From: Episyrphus balteatus
Taxonomy: Eukaryota > Arthropoda > Insecta > Diptera > Syrphidae
Assembly (NCBI RefSeq): GCF_945859705.1
Contig: NC_079135.1
Coordinates: 108,464,288 to 108,528,287 of the forward strand
Direction of reading: 5' to 3'
DNA length: 64,000 nt
This document shows, one piece after another, positions 35,573-48,025 of this stretch. Each line of letters starts with the position of its first letter. The stretch's first letter is position 1. A program made the translations under genes and the position numbers. A model generated the notes under the pieces. It saw only the letters and a program-made list of their open reading frames with translations. It was not told the origin of the DNA and ran no database searches.

Positions 35573-36371
35573 TCAGGGACAAACACTTGTACAAACTTAT
35601 ATCATCATGATGATTTGGATCATTATAATGTTTTCAATTAATAAATGCAAATTATTAAAATTTTAATACACCATTGCGCACAACATCAAAAAATGTGTAT
35701 TTCAATTTGGCATTATACAAACTATGTATATGGAGGAATGCTTTAGAGGTACAACTTTTGTCCCGAATTTGTCTCGAAAGGCCATCAAGAAAATTGATAA
35801 GAAACGATGAAACTCTTTAAAATGATTGAGTTAAGCTTGGTAACCATTCTAAGCTAAAAAAAAAAAAAACTGGAAAGTATAATAAATGTTTCCTCCTTTT
35901 TGCGAGCCACATTATTGAAGCATATAATTATTATATTACCTTAAAGTCGCGCCTGAAAACATTTTAGCACCTTATACAAATAGGGAGACCAAAAAAGCTT
36001 TTGTAAGCTTTATTTTATTTATTAAATAAAAAGAAAAAAGAGCGTGATATTTAATTATTATGAAAGTATTGAACTCCCTACAGCTTTTTAAAGTTTTTTT
36101 TAAATGAGCTGAAAGACCTCTCTACTTGAGCAGAAACGAGTAAGTCTAGAGTTAATGTTGCCATTATACAGAATTTATTTGTTCAACCATTTCCCTGCTT
36201 GAAGTTGAAAATAGTAGTGAATTTTCAATAATTCATTTTCGTTGATATTCTTTAAAAAGGGGAACACTTGTAAAATCGGTGTCCTTTAAAAATTAACGGT
36301 CCCTCGATTTTTTTGCTTTGTCTTTTTTAAGTATTTCCCTAAATTATACCTAGTGGTTTTGTTTCATGAAC
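35573..36371. other. Intergenic, AT-rich
   Basis: No feature seen up to the Mutator-like element at 36381. Confidence 0.5.
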
Positions 36372-36996
36372 ATAACAATGGGCTATATGTACGGTGACCA
36401 TATTTCTGAAAGCGAAACCCGGGATAGATAAAAAATTCGTTGGATCGTTTTGAAAATATTGATTTTTCAATAAAACTTTAATTTTTTTAAATGAGTTTTC
36501 ATAATTTTTTAATTATTTTGATATCAAGATTTCCTAAACGATTTTAATTTAATTATGTGAGCATTTTTGTTGAAATCATTTAAGTCGAAATCAGTAATCA
36601 AAAAAATGGTTTTATAATAAGATTAGATTAGATTAGAAAAGATTTTATTTAGTTTTCTTTTTACAATTAATATAACAAGAGTAATAAAAATCTTAATGTA
36701 ATAATACAATATTTTGACATAACATGTTTTTGTTGTCTGTCAGATTGGCGTTATAAATTCAAATTTAAATATACTATAGGTAACGTAAGTTGCTAATAAT
36801 TTTCTTTAACTTATACATTTGTAGATATTTTAACTTAATATTTTTATAAATTTAAAATGAGATTTGTAATATTTATATTAACAATAGGTACAATAATAAA
36901 TATGGAATGTAATATTTAAACAATTTATTTAAATTTATTATCACAAATTTTTCATCAGTTCATACTTAATTTGTTTTAAAAATGTTTTTCATTGCT

Positions 36997-37647
36997 TTAA
37001 GCAAATTCATTTATTAACAAAGATCTATATTTTAGAGAGTAAGATAAAAAGTTGTAAAGGGAAGAGAAGTTACTACCATTTAACACATTATAAAATTCTT
37101 CAATGGACAAAGATTCTTTTCCAAAACAGGCTAGTCTCGTATTTTTATAAATCGGGCATCTGCCAATTAGGTGATATGTGTTTTCTACTTCATCCATATT
37201 ACATATTGAACAGATTCCCAGTGTATCTTTTTTAAATGCTCTAGCATTAATATTTAATAAACCACCTCTAGCTTTAAGAATTAAGCTCACCAGGTAGGGA
37301 GAGTTTTCATCTATAAAGTAAGGTGTAATATTATAGTTCAAATGAGCATAAACATCATGAAACTGAGAGCCCTTAGCACCTGCAATGTGATTTTCATGTT
37401 CTCTAGCTTCTAGTGCTATCAATAAAATACTATGAAGGTTATTGAAAGATGAGGTAGAAAGGTCTATTTCAATGTTAAGCATTTCACCTAAGTTTATCCA
37501 GTCTGAAACCCAAAACGTTTTCTGTACAATTGTTTCTTGTGCAAGGATTCGAGGTAATCTTCTACTAGGGTATTGAAGTACTTTATTGACATAGTCGAAA
37601 TGCAGAGAGAGCGTTCGGAGAAATTGAGTTTTCAAGCCAGTTTCCAA
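36997..37647 (-). pseudogene. LINE ORF2 C-terminal fragment with CCHC finger
   Basis: 216 aa open frame. Contains ILKARGGLLNINARAFKKD and the terminal zinc finger GICSICNMDEVENTYHLIG followed by RCPIY (C-x2-C…H…C), as at the end of many LINE ORF2 proteins. The RT catalytic motif is absent. The frame differs from the RT fragment just upstream, consistent with an internal deletion. Confidence 0.8.
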
Positions 37648-37943
37648 GTGAAAATTTTGTATAATGTATCTAGAAGGGAAAGCCCTCTATAATTTTCACA
37701 ATTATTAGGATCACCTTTTTTGAATAAAGGCGTAATTATTGAACTTCGAAAAGAGATTGGAATTTCACCGGTGAGAAATATTTTGTTAAGCAAGGCAAGT
37801 ACTTCTTTTAAAAAACAGGATGGAGCATTTTTGTAAAACTCATAACTGATTCTGTCCTTGCCAGGTGCCTTCTTAAGTTTAGCTTTTTGCAGTACATAAT
37901 AATGTCTGTTAATAACTTCTAAGAAAACATTTTTTTTAATCAA
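37632..37943 (-). pseudogene. LINE reverse-transcriptase N-terminal fragment
   Basis: 103 aa with RT motifs 0-2: KAPGKDRISYEFYKNAP, SIITPLFKKGDPNNCENYRG and LSLLDTLYKIF. It stops before the palm catalytic motifs, which are deleted. Confidence 0.82.
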
Positions 37944-39907
37944 AATCGGGAGAGCTGTTTTTTAACATATTAATTTTATTTTAAATGATTTTGAAATTGA
38001 TCTTTAACACAACTTTTAACATTTCCTTAAAAGTTTTGAAACTAATCTGGGTTTTTTACTCTTCCATATGTTGTTCCTTATTCGAAAACATTTAATCTGG
38101 GGTCGAATTACGGCACACGATTTAACGTTTTGACTATTGCTCTCTATTTAATTAGTAGAAAAAAATAAGGACGCATAGCAACCATACGTTAACGAACGTG
38201 TGTCGTAGTTCGACCCCTGGTCCCTGGTGTAGCAACCTGACAAACAGACGCTGGAACTAAATAATTGACGAACATTTAAAAAAACTAATGGCTAGTCTAG
38301 AGGCGAAACGAAAATTTTCGTACAAAACCAGCACAACGAAATCGCAAACGAAAATTTTGCTTTTCATTGCACAATACGTAGCTTAGATAACGAAATTCTT
38401 ACCTGTGCTGGAATATATGGAGATTTTTCAATCGTTTGTCACTCCCATTTATTTGTCCAGGTAATTTTTCTTGCGGCAAAAGTTTTTTGAACGAAAATTT
38501 TCGTTTTACTTCAGCAGCGTATTTAATTTTAATTTCCAGCCACAGTTTTCTTGTTTTCCGTACAAAGTATTTAAAATATTGAATACAAAAATCAGAGAAT
38601 GTCCAAATACGGGACAATCACGGGACAAATTACAAAATACGGGGCACTTATACGTCCCGGGTTTCTTAAATAAAAACCCGGGACAAGCTGTAGAAATACG
38701 GGACAGTCCCGGGTAAACCGGGACGGATGGTCACCGTAGCTATATGTGTAGCTGGCACCCCCAAATGCAAATTTTTTTTTCAAACCTATATGGTTCCCAG
38801 CCCAGGATAGCCCAAGATTTTTTTTCGTTAGCCCACCCTTAGTTTTAAAATTATAACGGAATAATTTTTTTTCACCTCAAAAATCACAAAAAAAGACTTT
38901 TTTTTATTCTGTGTAAAAATTGTTGGTTTTGCACTGCGGTTCGATTGTCCAAGGTTAGCCCAGGATAACCCAACTTTTTTTTTTCTTGATTGCACTATTT
39001 TTTCAAAAGATACAACAAAAAAACTTTTTTTCATATCAGAAACCGATAAAATTTAATTTTTTTTTTCCTGTGAAAAAATCCTTAGTTTAAAACCGTGGTT
39101 TGTTTGCCCAAGGTTAGCCCAACTTTTATTTTTGCTATCGTAAGCTTAGTTTAAAAATTATAAAAGAATTAGTTTTTATTCACCACACCAAAAAAAAAAG
39201 TACGTATACACCTCAGTGACCCTTTTTTAATTTATAATTAAGAAAAATTAAATTCACTGGTGTTTGCATTGCGCCTCAAATGTTTTTAATTTGAATTAAG
39301 ATTTTTACTTGATTGAATGTAGTCCATATAACATTCCTGTTAAGAAGCTTAAGTTGACATTTAACATTAAAAACCACAACAATCGAATAATTTTTCAAGT
39401 CTCAAAATCAATTTTTTTTTGTTTTTGTACTTATACCTAGAAAAGCTACATGATTAGTAAAATATATCCAAACGTATTTCAAAAGTAACAACAAATATGA
39501 AATGGTGTGAAGTGATTGCTTTTTCAGAATACGAAAAAACACTTTTTTCAAAGTAACAACTTCTTAAAAATTAAAATATGTTTTTTTCAGTGTAAAATGT
39601 ATCCTTTTTTCATTTTTCCTCAATTAACCATTCTAATTCCAACTAATACCATCACTTTTTTTCGTTAGCCCACCCTTAGATTTAAAAATGAAAAAAGGAT
39701 AAATTTTACACTGAAAAAAACAAATTTTGATTTTTAAGAAGTTGGTACTTTGAAAAAAGTTTTTTGTTATAAGAACTTTTAAACTAAGGGTGGGCTAGCG
39801 AAAAAAAATCTTGGGCTATCCTGGGCTAACCTTGGGCAATCGAACCATACAGGTTTGAAAAAAAAATTTGCATTTGGGGGTGCCAGCTTCACATAGCCAT
39901 AACAATG

Positions 39908-40286
39908 TTCATTTAAATGTTTTGGGTGTGCTGAATATCAGTTCTCGCGAGCTGTGTCATTTAAACCACGGGTTGGCTCCTAACCATGAATATTTTCAGA
40001 AATGGAACAATGCAAAACCGGGAGGCTTGCCGCCGATTTCTAATGTCAAACCGGCGAACTCCACAGTGTGAAGCAGATACGTTGGAAGATTTATGATCCG
40101 CGCTGCCTTAAAAAAAGAAGTAGAAAAACAAAAAAATTGTTAAATTATGTTACTTAAATCTAAAAACAGTTTTCTGTCTCTTTTTTTCAAAACAAAGTTT
40201 GGAAATTTAGCCAGAATATATGTATAATTTTTTTCTTTTTTTTCCTCATGACATTTAGTGAAATTTTCATTTGCTTGTGAATTTTT
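39908..40286. other. Short intergenic spacer
   Basis: A 67-aa open frame (39868-40071) spans the element border and is not credible as a gene. Nothing else recognised. Confidence 0.5.
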
Positions 40287-42741
40287 ACTTGCGATATAGG
40301 TACTATAGGGCAAGTTTAGGATTCGTAAAAAAAATCGAACTCGAGATAACAATTTTACATGACATTACGATGTTGGAGAATGCCAAAAAAGTGGGTCCGG
40401 AAATTCTGTCTGTCTGTCTGTCTGTCTGTGTGTCTGTCTCTATCTGGAGCTGCAGCCTAAACGAGTGAAGTGATTTTCTTCAAACTTGGTGGTAAGCAGT
40501 TTTTGGTGATTCCCTAGAGGGGAAATTGAAATTTTTTTTTTATGACCAAAACTAACGGTACCTGCCATATAACGGAAATAGAAAAGTTAATTTTTTTCAA
40601 AAACGGCTCTAACGATTTTGATTAAAATTTTTGTGTGTAGTACTACACATAATAGCCAACTTTTTAAATAAAAAAAATATTTTTTGTACCGTTATTAACG
40701 GTACCTGTCATAGAACGGTTTTTTTCGTTTCTGAATATCTCGTACAACATTAACCCGATTTAAATGAAAATTTTTATACAAAAGTGTGTAAGTAAAGATA
40801 ATATTAAAATTTTAGAAAATTTTCAAAAAACGCATTTTTGGTTTTTTTAAAAATATTTCAAAATTTTTTTTTGAAAAATCAATTTTTTGAAAACGAATTA
40901 ATGAAAAATTTTGAAATTTAGTTTTTATGTGTAAATTTATTATTTCTTCAAAATGGCATACCAACTTTTTTTTTGAAAAATGTTAAAAAATGTTTATATA
41001 TAAAAAATTATTTTTTTAAAAAACGGCTCCTACAATTTTCGAAAATTTTTTTCTAAAAATACCTTTTTATTAGAGCTCTTGATACCCGGATACCCGAGTA
41101 CTCGCCCGAGTACCCGGGTACCCGAGTTTTCGGGTATTACTCGAGTACCCGGGTACCCGAGTTTTCGGGTATTACTCGAGTACCCGGGTACCCGGGTATT
41201 CGGGTACCCGGGTAGTTCGGGTACCCGGGTACCCGGTTGTTTAGTTACCCGAATACCCGGGTACCCGGGTACTCGGGTATCAAAAGAAAAAAAAAAGGAT
41301 TTGTTAGGAAAATTGTTAATACTGAGCATTTTAAACGGTAAATAACACACCATAGGTATAAGATTGAAGGCAAAAATTAAACTCAAAACAGTTCTCCAGT
41401 CAAAGCGAAGAATCGTCGTCAAAAAGAGTTTTAAATTGGTTTACTAGCAAAAAGCAAAAGACGCAACATCCGCATCGTCTCCATTCCTCTGGGTGGCCGA
41501 ACTATTCCCACCGGAGAAGGGTCCTTGCCGTGTGCAAAGATACCTTTCATTTTGTTTATTTTGATTTTTATCCATAAAAATTTTCCAAAATATTAAATCA
41601 AAAAAAAAAGCGGAGAAAATGAGGTTTGAAAAAAGCTCTCATAGAAAAAAATAATCAAAAATTTGTTTGACATGGTTGTATTGAAATGTTAATATTTCGA
41701 GATATACGCAATGCATTTTCCAGATCAAAGTCTTAAATGGATCCTGATAAGATTGTTGAACAAATATATATATAAAATTACCACAGTTTTTTCGAAAACT
41801 TAGAAATAAAAATAAAAAAGTTTCCACTTTTGATTTTTTCAAAATCGAAAAAAAATCAATGTGGCTACCTTCAAACGCTTATACCACAAGAACGACGCAA
41901 CTAATGTTAATGGTTATGGGCTTAAAATGTAGCTAAGAACATTCCAATGATTTTTGGTTTTTTGTAAAAAAAAAAATTTTTGAATCCAACATGGATGCCA
42001 TGGCCATACAAATGGTTTTTGTTTTCTTGTGAAAATTTTTTTTTGTATCTAACATGGATGTAATGGCTTTTTTGACAGGCAGCTGCCAAAGTGTATGTAC
42101 AGTGGTGCCAAATGTTTGCATGGATTTCAAAAATCCCGATGTCGTTTTTTTGCACAAAATCTATATAGATAAACAAAAAAACACACCTAATGTTAGTGTT
42201 TATTGTCTTAAATTGTAGCTTAGAATATACCAATCATTTTTAGTTTTTGGTAAAAAAAAAAATTTTCCACCCATCATAGATCCCATGGCCCTAATACTCT
42301 TAAATCAAACACTTCCAAATAAAACAAACAAATGGCTTTATTGTACCCGAGTACCCGGGTACCCGGGTATTCGGGTATTATAATACATGAAACTACCGGG
42401 TACCCGGGTACCCGAACTACCCGGGTACCCGAATACCCGGGTACCCGGGTACTCGAGTAATACCCGAAAACTCGGGTACCCGGGTATTTGTGAGGACGGG
42501 TATTACCCGGTCGAAATCAAGAGCTCTACTTTTTATACAAGAAATAAAATGGCATATTTTTTATTTTTTTTAAGATAATTTAAAACGGAGTTTAATTAAT
42601 TATAAAAACAGATTTAATTTTTTATACTACTTATGAAATTTCTTCAAAATATCAAATTTTAAATTTCTTGAATGAAAAGCTTTAACATTATAGTTACTTT
42701 AAGCATAAGAGCAAGTACGTGCGACCCCAGTCGTGCAATTT
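40287..42741 (+). repeat. Interspersed repeat family 3, copy 2 (split by a hAT)
   Basis: Starts ACTTGCGATATAGGTACTAT, then the GAGAATGCCAAAAAAGTGGG block, a (CTGT)n tract and GGTACCTGCCATA. It is interrupted at 41071-42528 and ends near CCCCAGTCGTGCAATT. Copy 3 (48754-49710, minus) is the uninterrupted version. Confidence 0.8.
41071..42528. mobile_element. hAT element with CCCGGGTA subterminal arrays, TSD CTTTTTAT
   Basis: 1,458 bp, termini TAGAGCTCTTGAT / ATCAAGAGCTCTA, perfect 8-bp duplication (41063-41070, 42529-42536). Family-3 copy 3 at about 48942-48950 carries the single, empty target. About 200 bp inside the left end and 170 bp inside the right end are degenerate tandem GGGTACCC/CCCGAGTA units in opposite orientation. 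The middle holds a diverged direct repeat (about 41912-42014 and 42190-42290). No transposase. Confidence 0.9.
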
Positions 42742-43338
42742 ATTTTAAGAATTATTTATACCGGACTTAATAAGTTATAAATTGAGTGGACAAAAATACT
42801 GAATGAAATTGGACTGTATATTTATTTTTTAGCAGTTGCTTAATGAATTTGAAATATTTTCGTTAATTTTGTTTTGTACAATTTTTCAACAAAGTAAAGT
42901 TGAAAGCTTTTTTTTTTAATTATCATTTCAAAAAGTTTTACGATGCTTCTGTTATCGTAAGCTTTGAACGCTAAGTGAATGATGAATGGGATTGTCTATT
43001 AGACAAACTTGAAGAGAAGGTATCATTTACAAGTGGTTTGAGTCGAATAAAAATCCAGTTGAATTGCTCTTCTTTATCAAACAAATGAAAAATTATAAAC
43101 AAAAAAACAAAAGCTTCAACTCTAATGGTCTACGCCTTTTCTATTAATTATATTAATAAGTTTGTTTTAATAAACACATTTAGATTCTTAAATAACATTC
43201 AGCTGCAACGTATGCATGTCCAAAAGTGTGTCTGTGTGTCATCGAAATGTAATAATTAATTAATCTATTTATCTTTTTGAATAGATTGTTTAAATTGCCA
43301 ATCGAATCTATATTTTTGAGTGAGTTATTGAAGTGATA
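42742..43338. other. Upstream region of CRAL-TRIO copy 2
   Basis: AT-rich, no feature recognised. Confidence 0.5.
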
Positions 43339-44381
43339 ATGAATATCAGAAAACTTAGCCCCGAACTAGCTGAAAAAGCAGAAGAAAACTTGGGTGAAAA
43401 TCCTGATCGTATGCAAAATGACATCAACGATCTTCGTAATTGGGAAGAAAAACAGCCTCATTTGATTTCAAGAAAAGATGATCAATTTTTTGTAACATTC
43501 TTACGTCGTTGTAACTTCAGTTTGGAGGAGAGTAAAAAGAGAGTTGATGCTTTTTTAACTTGTAAATCAACTTACCCAGACATTTTCAAAAATCGATTTG
43601 TCGATGCAACTGCTTTGTAAATTGTGAAATGCGGGTAGATTTTACTTCTAATACTTAATACTACTTAATACTTCTTGATTCTTTTAATTATTTTCAGATT
43701 AATCACAATTCCACCAAATCCATTACCAAATAATGGTCCAAAATTACTTATTTCACATTTCTCCAAGTTCGATCCAAAGAAACACAGCTTAAAAGATGTT
43801 TAAAAGTTCGATTTATGTTATTTGAATTATTGGCTTTCGAGGATGATTTCGCTAGTATTAATGGTGTAGAGTTGGTTATTGATTTAAAAAACTGCACACT
43901 TCAACAAGCCTTGTATCTAGACCCCAGTCTTTTGAAAAAGACTTTTATTTATCAAGAGCAATGCATACTACTTCGAATCAACCATATTCATATAATAAAC
44001 ATGAAGAAAGAACTTCAAGGAATTGTACAATTGGCAAGAAGTTTTGTTTCATCATCAAAAACAGGATTTGAAGTGAGTTTCAAAAACAAAATACGTTTCT
44101 GAAATGTAATTACCTCTTTTCAGATTATTTTACACGATAATGAGAGTGATCTGTATAAACACATACCTCAGGAATTTATGCCTGCTGAATATGGCGGAAA
44201 AAATGGTTCTCAAGAAAAGTTTCTGGAAGAATGGGAAAAAATGTTTCTGGATCATGTTGAATATTTCGAAAATGATGCACTTCTTGGAACTAATGAAAAA
44301 CTTCGAAGCGAACCAAGTCGTTTTAGTCAACAAAACGATTTTGGAGTAGAGGGTAGTTTTAGAATGTTGGAATTAGATTAG
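43339..44381 (+). pseudogene. CRAL-TRIO copy 2, disabled paralogue of 34429-35470
   Basis: Same three-exon structure: 43339 to about 43631, 43698-44072, 44124-44381. Two lesions are seen. The codon after …DATAL is TAA (43618-43620) where copy 1 has GAT. At about 43797-43803 one base is missing relative to copy 1 (GATGTTTAAAAG versus GATGTCATGAAAG), giving another stop and a frameshift. The first intron donor is also weaker (GTAGAT). The last exon is fully open and keeps the canonical family tail GVEGSFRMLELD, which copy 1 lacks. The rest is well conserved, so the lesions are recent or reflect sequencing/assembly errors. Confidence 0.82.
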
Positions 44382-44401
44382 TGTATGTTTTTTTGTTTTA
44401 A

Positions 44402-44407
44402 AATAAA
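44402..44407 (+). promoter_or_regulatory. Poly(A) signal of CRAL-TRIO copy 2
   Basis: AATAAA 20 nt after the stop codon of the last exon. Confidence 0.5.
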
Positions 44408-47270
44408 AGTTCCCAAAATGCATTATTGAAGAAATCGTCAATTAATTTGTCAAAGTGATTGATTGGAGTTTCTTAAAGTGAAAATGCAATTGAAAAACTT
44501 CGAAGCCAACTCCTGCTGCATTGATGAAATCACAATGATTCACAATGTTGTATATGACTAATGCCAATTGCCAAAATGTTCATTATTAATTAAGGAACTT
44601 AGATTATAATTAAGATTTATAAGATTTATCTCTTTTAAATTCGATCATTATTAAATGACGTTACAAAACCAATTCTAATCCATAAATTCATTGGTAATAT
44701 TGGCCATAATATTGGTCATTTTTATTAGACTCTTTATTCACCTTATTCTCACCTCTTTCAGTTTGCTTAGCATAAACCGGTTCAAAATTAGTACTCATCC
44801 ATCAATTAGCTGTTATAATTGCCACGAACTGCAGGTGGAACAAATTACATATATTACCTCCTCTCAGGTGCGGAACCAGAGAGGTTGTAGCTGTACGAAA
44901 TCAAACATACATATTACACTAAAAACATCAATTAATACGAATAAAATAAAGTAATTCTAGCAACACTTTGCTTTCTCAGGCAATGGTGAAACCACTCTTG
45001 GGTGTTTTATTCAAAAACTAAACAGCAAAGACAAAATCAAAGAGAGGCTTTAAGAGTCAAGGTCAAAATTTGCACAATTATGATATGATTTGAAAGGTTA
45101 GTAAAAGAGTACAAAGGTTATCTAGTTTTTCTTAAGCTTTTTTTCAAGACCTGCTGCAAAGTTTAAGAACACTCAACAGTTTTTATTTTTTGTTAGCGAT
45201 ACAGTTTAACAAATTCATCAATTTGTAGACTCAAAAGTAAATCGGTCACTGTGGTGTATGAGTAATATTTTTTTCTTGTGAAACAAATCAACCTTTAAAA
45301 AAAACTTCTATAGCTGTCTAAGAAATGAAACGATATAATCTATGATCATTTGAATAAATCATTGATCAAGTGAAGTGTTACACACAGAATCCAATGATTT
45401 TGAAAAAAAAACATACTATTAATAAAAAATATTAATAAATATAAAAATATAGTTTCCATAACTGATGATCAATATAATAATAAACTCAAGTTAAATTTCT
45501 GAAAGTTTTGAAAATATAAGGTTGACAATTTGGAATTTAAAGTACGCCATATTGTTAAATACATATGTATGGGGCCTCTTATTTGAAATATGTAGGTTAA
45601 AATAGCTTCCTCAATATTTGATTTAAAAAATTTACTTTTCAAAGCAATCAAAAAAAAGAAATTTTTAATCTTGTCTCTTGTGTTTATCTTAAAAAAACTG
45701 TGTTGTATTAAGGGTTTCAACTTTCTGGCTGAACAAAGTAAGCTAGTTTATGTTGGATTGCAAGGTACTTTGTCAATAAAATCGAATGCGAAATTGTATA
45801 AAAACTATTTATGTATTACTAAATAATTTAAGGATGCTATGTACAATCATTTATTAATTTGGGCCCTTAATCAATAGGCTTCTAAAGTAGAGTGTTCCAT
45901 CATTTTAAAATATTTTTGTTTTTTGCTTTCTTTTTTAGAAAAAGGTATCAAGAGTTGCATTTTTCTGAATATGACCTTGATTTTGAATTTGTATAAAACT
46001 ATTGGATCTTTTCCAACGTTGATATAAATCTCTATATTTATGGCTAAGAGACTTCACCACGCCTAAAAGTTATGTTTAAATCAAAAAGTAAGATCATATT
46101 CAGAAAATACTAGTAAATACACAACTTTTGATACCTCTTTCTATAATAAGAAAGACAAAAATGCAACAAATTCTACATTTTTTCAGTTTTTGAAAAAAAA
46201 AAATTTATTCTGTACTTACCTTTTCTAAACTATACTTTCTATAGAATTTCGGTGCCCGAACTGTCTATTTTCGATTTTTAGATAAAAAAAAATAGCATAT
46301 TAGCCCCCATTTTGAGCTTGTACCTCCTTAGCGCATATCTTAAAAAATACCAATCTTTCATAGGTATATATGTCTTAATTTAATTTATTATACCTTTTTA
46401 TAAAATTGCACTTAATTGTAAATAAGATGTAAATCTTAATATAAATAAAACAATTTAAAGAGAATTTTTAAAAAATTTGACTCTTCTGAAATCTGAACTT
46501 GTTTTAATTGACAATAAAAAACATTGTTGCCACCCTAAAACAATTATTCAACTGAAGAACTTCAAAGTTTATATTTTAATAGAAAAAAAACTACTCGAAT
46601 CGTGCTCATAATTTACCCGGGCCTGATTTACGAATTTATAAAGAAAGCAAAAAAAAAAAAAAAACACCACAACAGAGACGTAAAAAATGAACCCGCTACA
46701 AAAAACCAGTGACCATCAGTAATAGAATTACCTCTCATCCATTGAATTGCCATCACTTTATTCCATATTAAGAATCACAAAAAGTGTATAAAGAAGTACA
46801 AGAATAGCTAGTTTAGTCGAAATGAAATAAACACTCCTTCCTTTAAACATAGTTCATCGTCGTCAGCTCACTACTTGACGTGTAAGTAACATGATTAAAG
46901 ATGCTACCAATAACTTTAAAAGTGTCCACCAACAATCCGATTAGAAGAAAAAGAACTTACACGCAATGAACCTTTAAGAAGACTCCGACAGAAATACGTT
47001 GAAATTTCTTTTAACCAAACCTATAACCAACCTTCGCTTGGTTAAGCTGTGAAGTTGTGTTTATATTCTTACAAGAGTCAAAAGTATCTAAGCCAACATG
47101 TTCGATGTTGAGACATTTCCCCAGCCAAAAGAAAAACACATGCTTTAAAGCCCCCAAGAAGGTCTGATCTCTCTCAATTCCCATCCAGATGGTGAAAAGT
47201 CGTGTGTCTCTTTTTTAAAGTTTCTTAGAGCCAAGCTAGACTTGGAAAAGTATTCAAGTATCTTTGGTAA
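44408..47270. other. Long AT-rich intergenic stretch
   Basis: No gene seen. Contains the fifth GGTCACTGTGGTGTATG motif (45244-45273). From about 46,700 the base composition becomes more mixed, leading to the promoter at 47274. Confidence 0.5.
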
Positions 47271-47271
47271 G

Positions 47272-47305
47272 ACAGTTCAATTGGAACTTCGTTCGGTAGT
47301 AGACG
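47272..47305 (+). promoter_or_regulatory. Inr + DPE core promoter
   Basis: ACAGTTC with A+1 at 47274 matches the arthropod initiator except at -2. AGACG at 47301-47305 sits exactly at +28 to +32, the fixed DPE position and consensus. No TATA box is present. It would drive the exons starting at 48026 with a 5'UTR of about 750 nt. Confidence 0.5.
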
Positions 47306-48025
47306 CAGATTCAGATACTTTTGTTTTGTTTATAATACAAAAAAAATCTTGTCTAGTGAAATGCGAAGAAAGCAAAACTTGACTTTAAATCGAAAGTAGT
47401 GTTTGCATTGATGCGTTTGTAACGTGCGAGTCTTCTTAGGTTGTGTATTGAGTGTCAAAGAAGTCCGGTTCCTTTTGTGACACTGATGTAAACGGATTAA
47501 TTGCGCAGAGAAAATCACTTCAAACTTAATTGTATCTTAAAGATACAAACTTCTATATGTTTGTAAGCTTGCGTGACTGTGATGATTTTTATATGTCAAC
47601 AATAGTTGAAGAATTTTTTGGTAGTAACTTATTCGCATTTAAATGTTGTAACTACTACGTCAAAACGGTTTAACACGAAATGATGAAGTAAAAATGTATG
47701 TTTTTGGCGCATGTTTATAAACGTGATTTTCTTAATTGTCTGATGGGCTTTTGAGTACTTCCGTGCAAGACCAAAATAGAAATAAAAATTTTTAATTATA
47801 CCAAAAGAAGTGGAAAATTGTTAAAAAGTGTTAATAAAGTGAAATTTAAGTTTTAATCTTTTTAACAAAAAAAAAAATTAATCCAAAAGTTAAGAAGTTT
47901 CGTACTAAATTTAAGTGGAACGCAAAGTTACACAGTTTTATATTATTTTTTGTCAACGAAGACAATTTTTTTTTTGTGTTCTACAATTTTCTTTTTGGAT
48001 ACAAAATTGTTTAACACGCAACGAA

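Larger units (their letters stand above)
36600..37960 (-). mobile_element. Internally deleted LINE in the hAT
   Basis: Non-LTR retrotransposon on the minus strand. The 3' end carries GATTA repeats (about 36625-36645). ORF2 is reduced to the start of RT joined to the C-terminus. AATCAAAA occurs near both ends and may be a target duplication. Confidence 0.75.
36390..38738. mobile_element. hAT element with nested LINE, TSD GCTATATG
   Basis: Ends TACGGTGACCATATTT and …GGATGGTCACCGTA, flanked by a perfect 8-bp duplication (36382-36389, 38739-38746). The right subterminal region repeats CGGGAC/GTCCCG words (CCCGGGACAAGC, ACGGGACAGTCCCGGG). The 2.3 kb is inflated by a LINE at about 36600-37960. No transposase is present. 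Confidence 0.88.
36381..39898. mobile_element. Mutator-like foldback element, 9-bp TSD ATAACAATG, split by a hAT
   Basis: Its own sequence is 36381-36389 plus 38747-39898 (1,161 bp). Termini are GGCTATATGTGTAGCTGGCA and the complement of GGCTATGTGAAGCTGGCACC. Perfect 9-bp duplications flank it (36372-36380, 39899-39907), the size typical of Mutator-like elements. Long arms share AGCCCAGGATAGCCCAAG and GTTAGCCCACCCTTAG. No transposase ORF. The hAT 36390-38738 sits nine bases inside the left end. Confidence 0.85.

Noticed and set aside
41079..41422. 88- and 130-aa proteins rich in GYPGTRVP
   Set aside because: They translate the CCCGGGTA subterminal repeats of a hAT element.
41079..42510. Telomeric repeat
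   Set aside because: The GGGTACCC units are bounded by transposon termini with an 8-bp target duplication and are interstitial.
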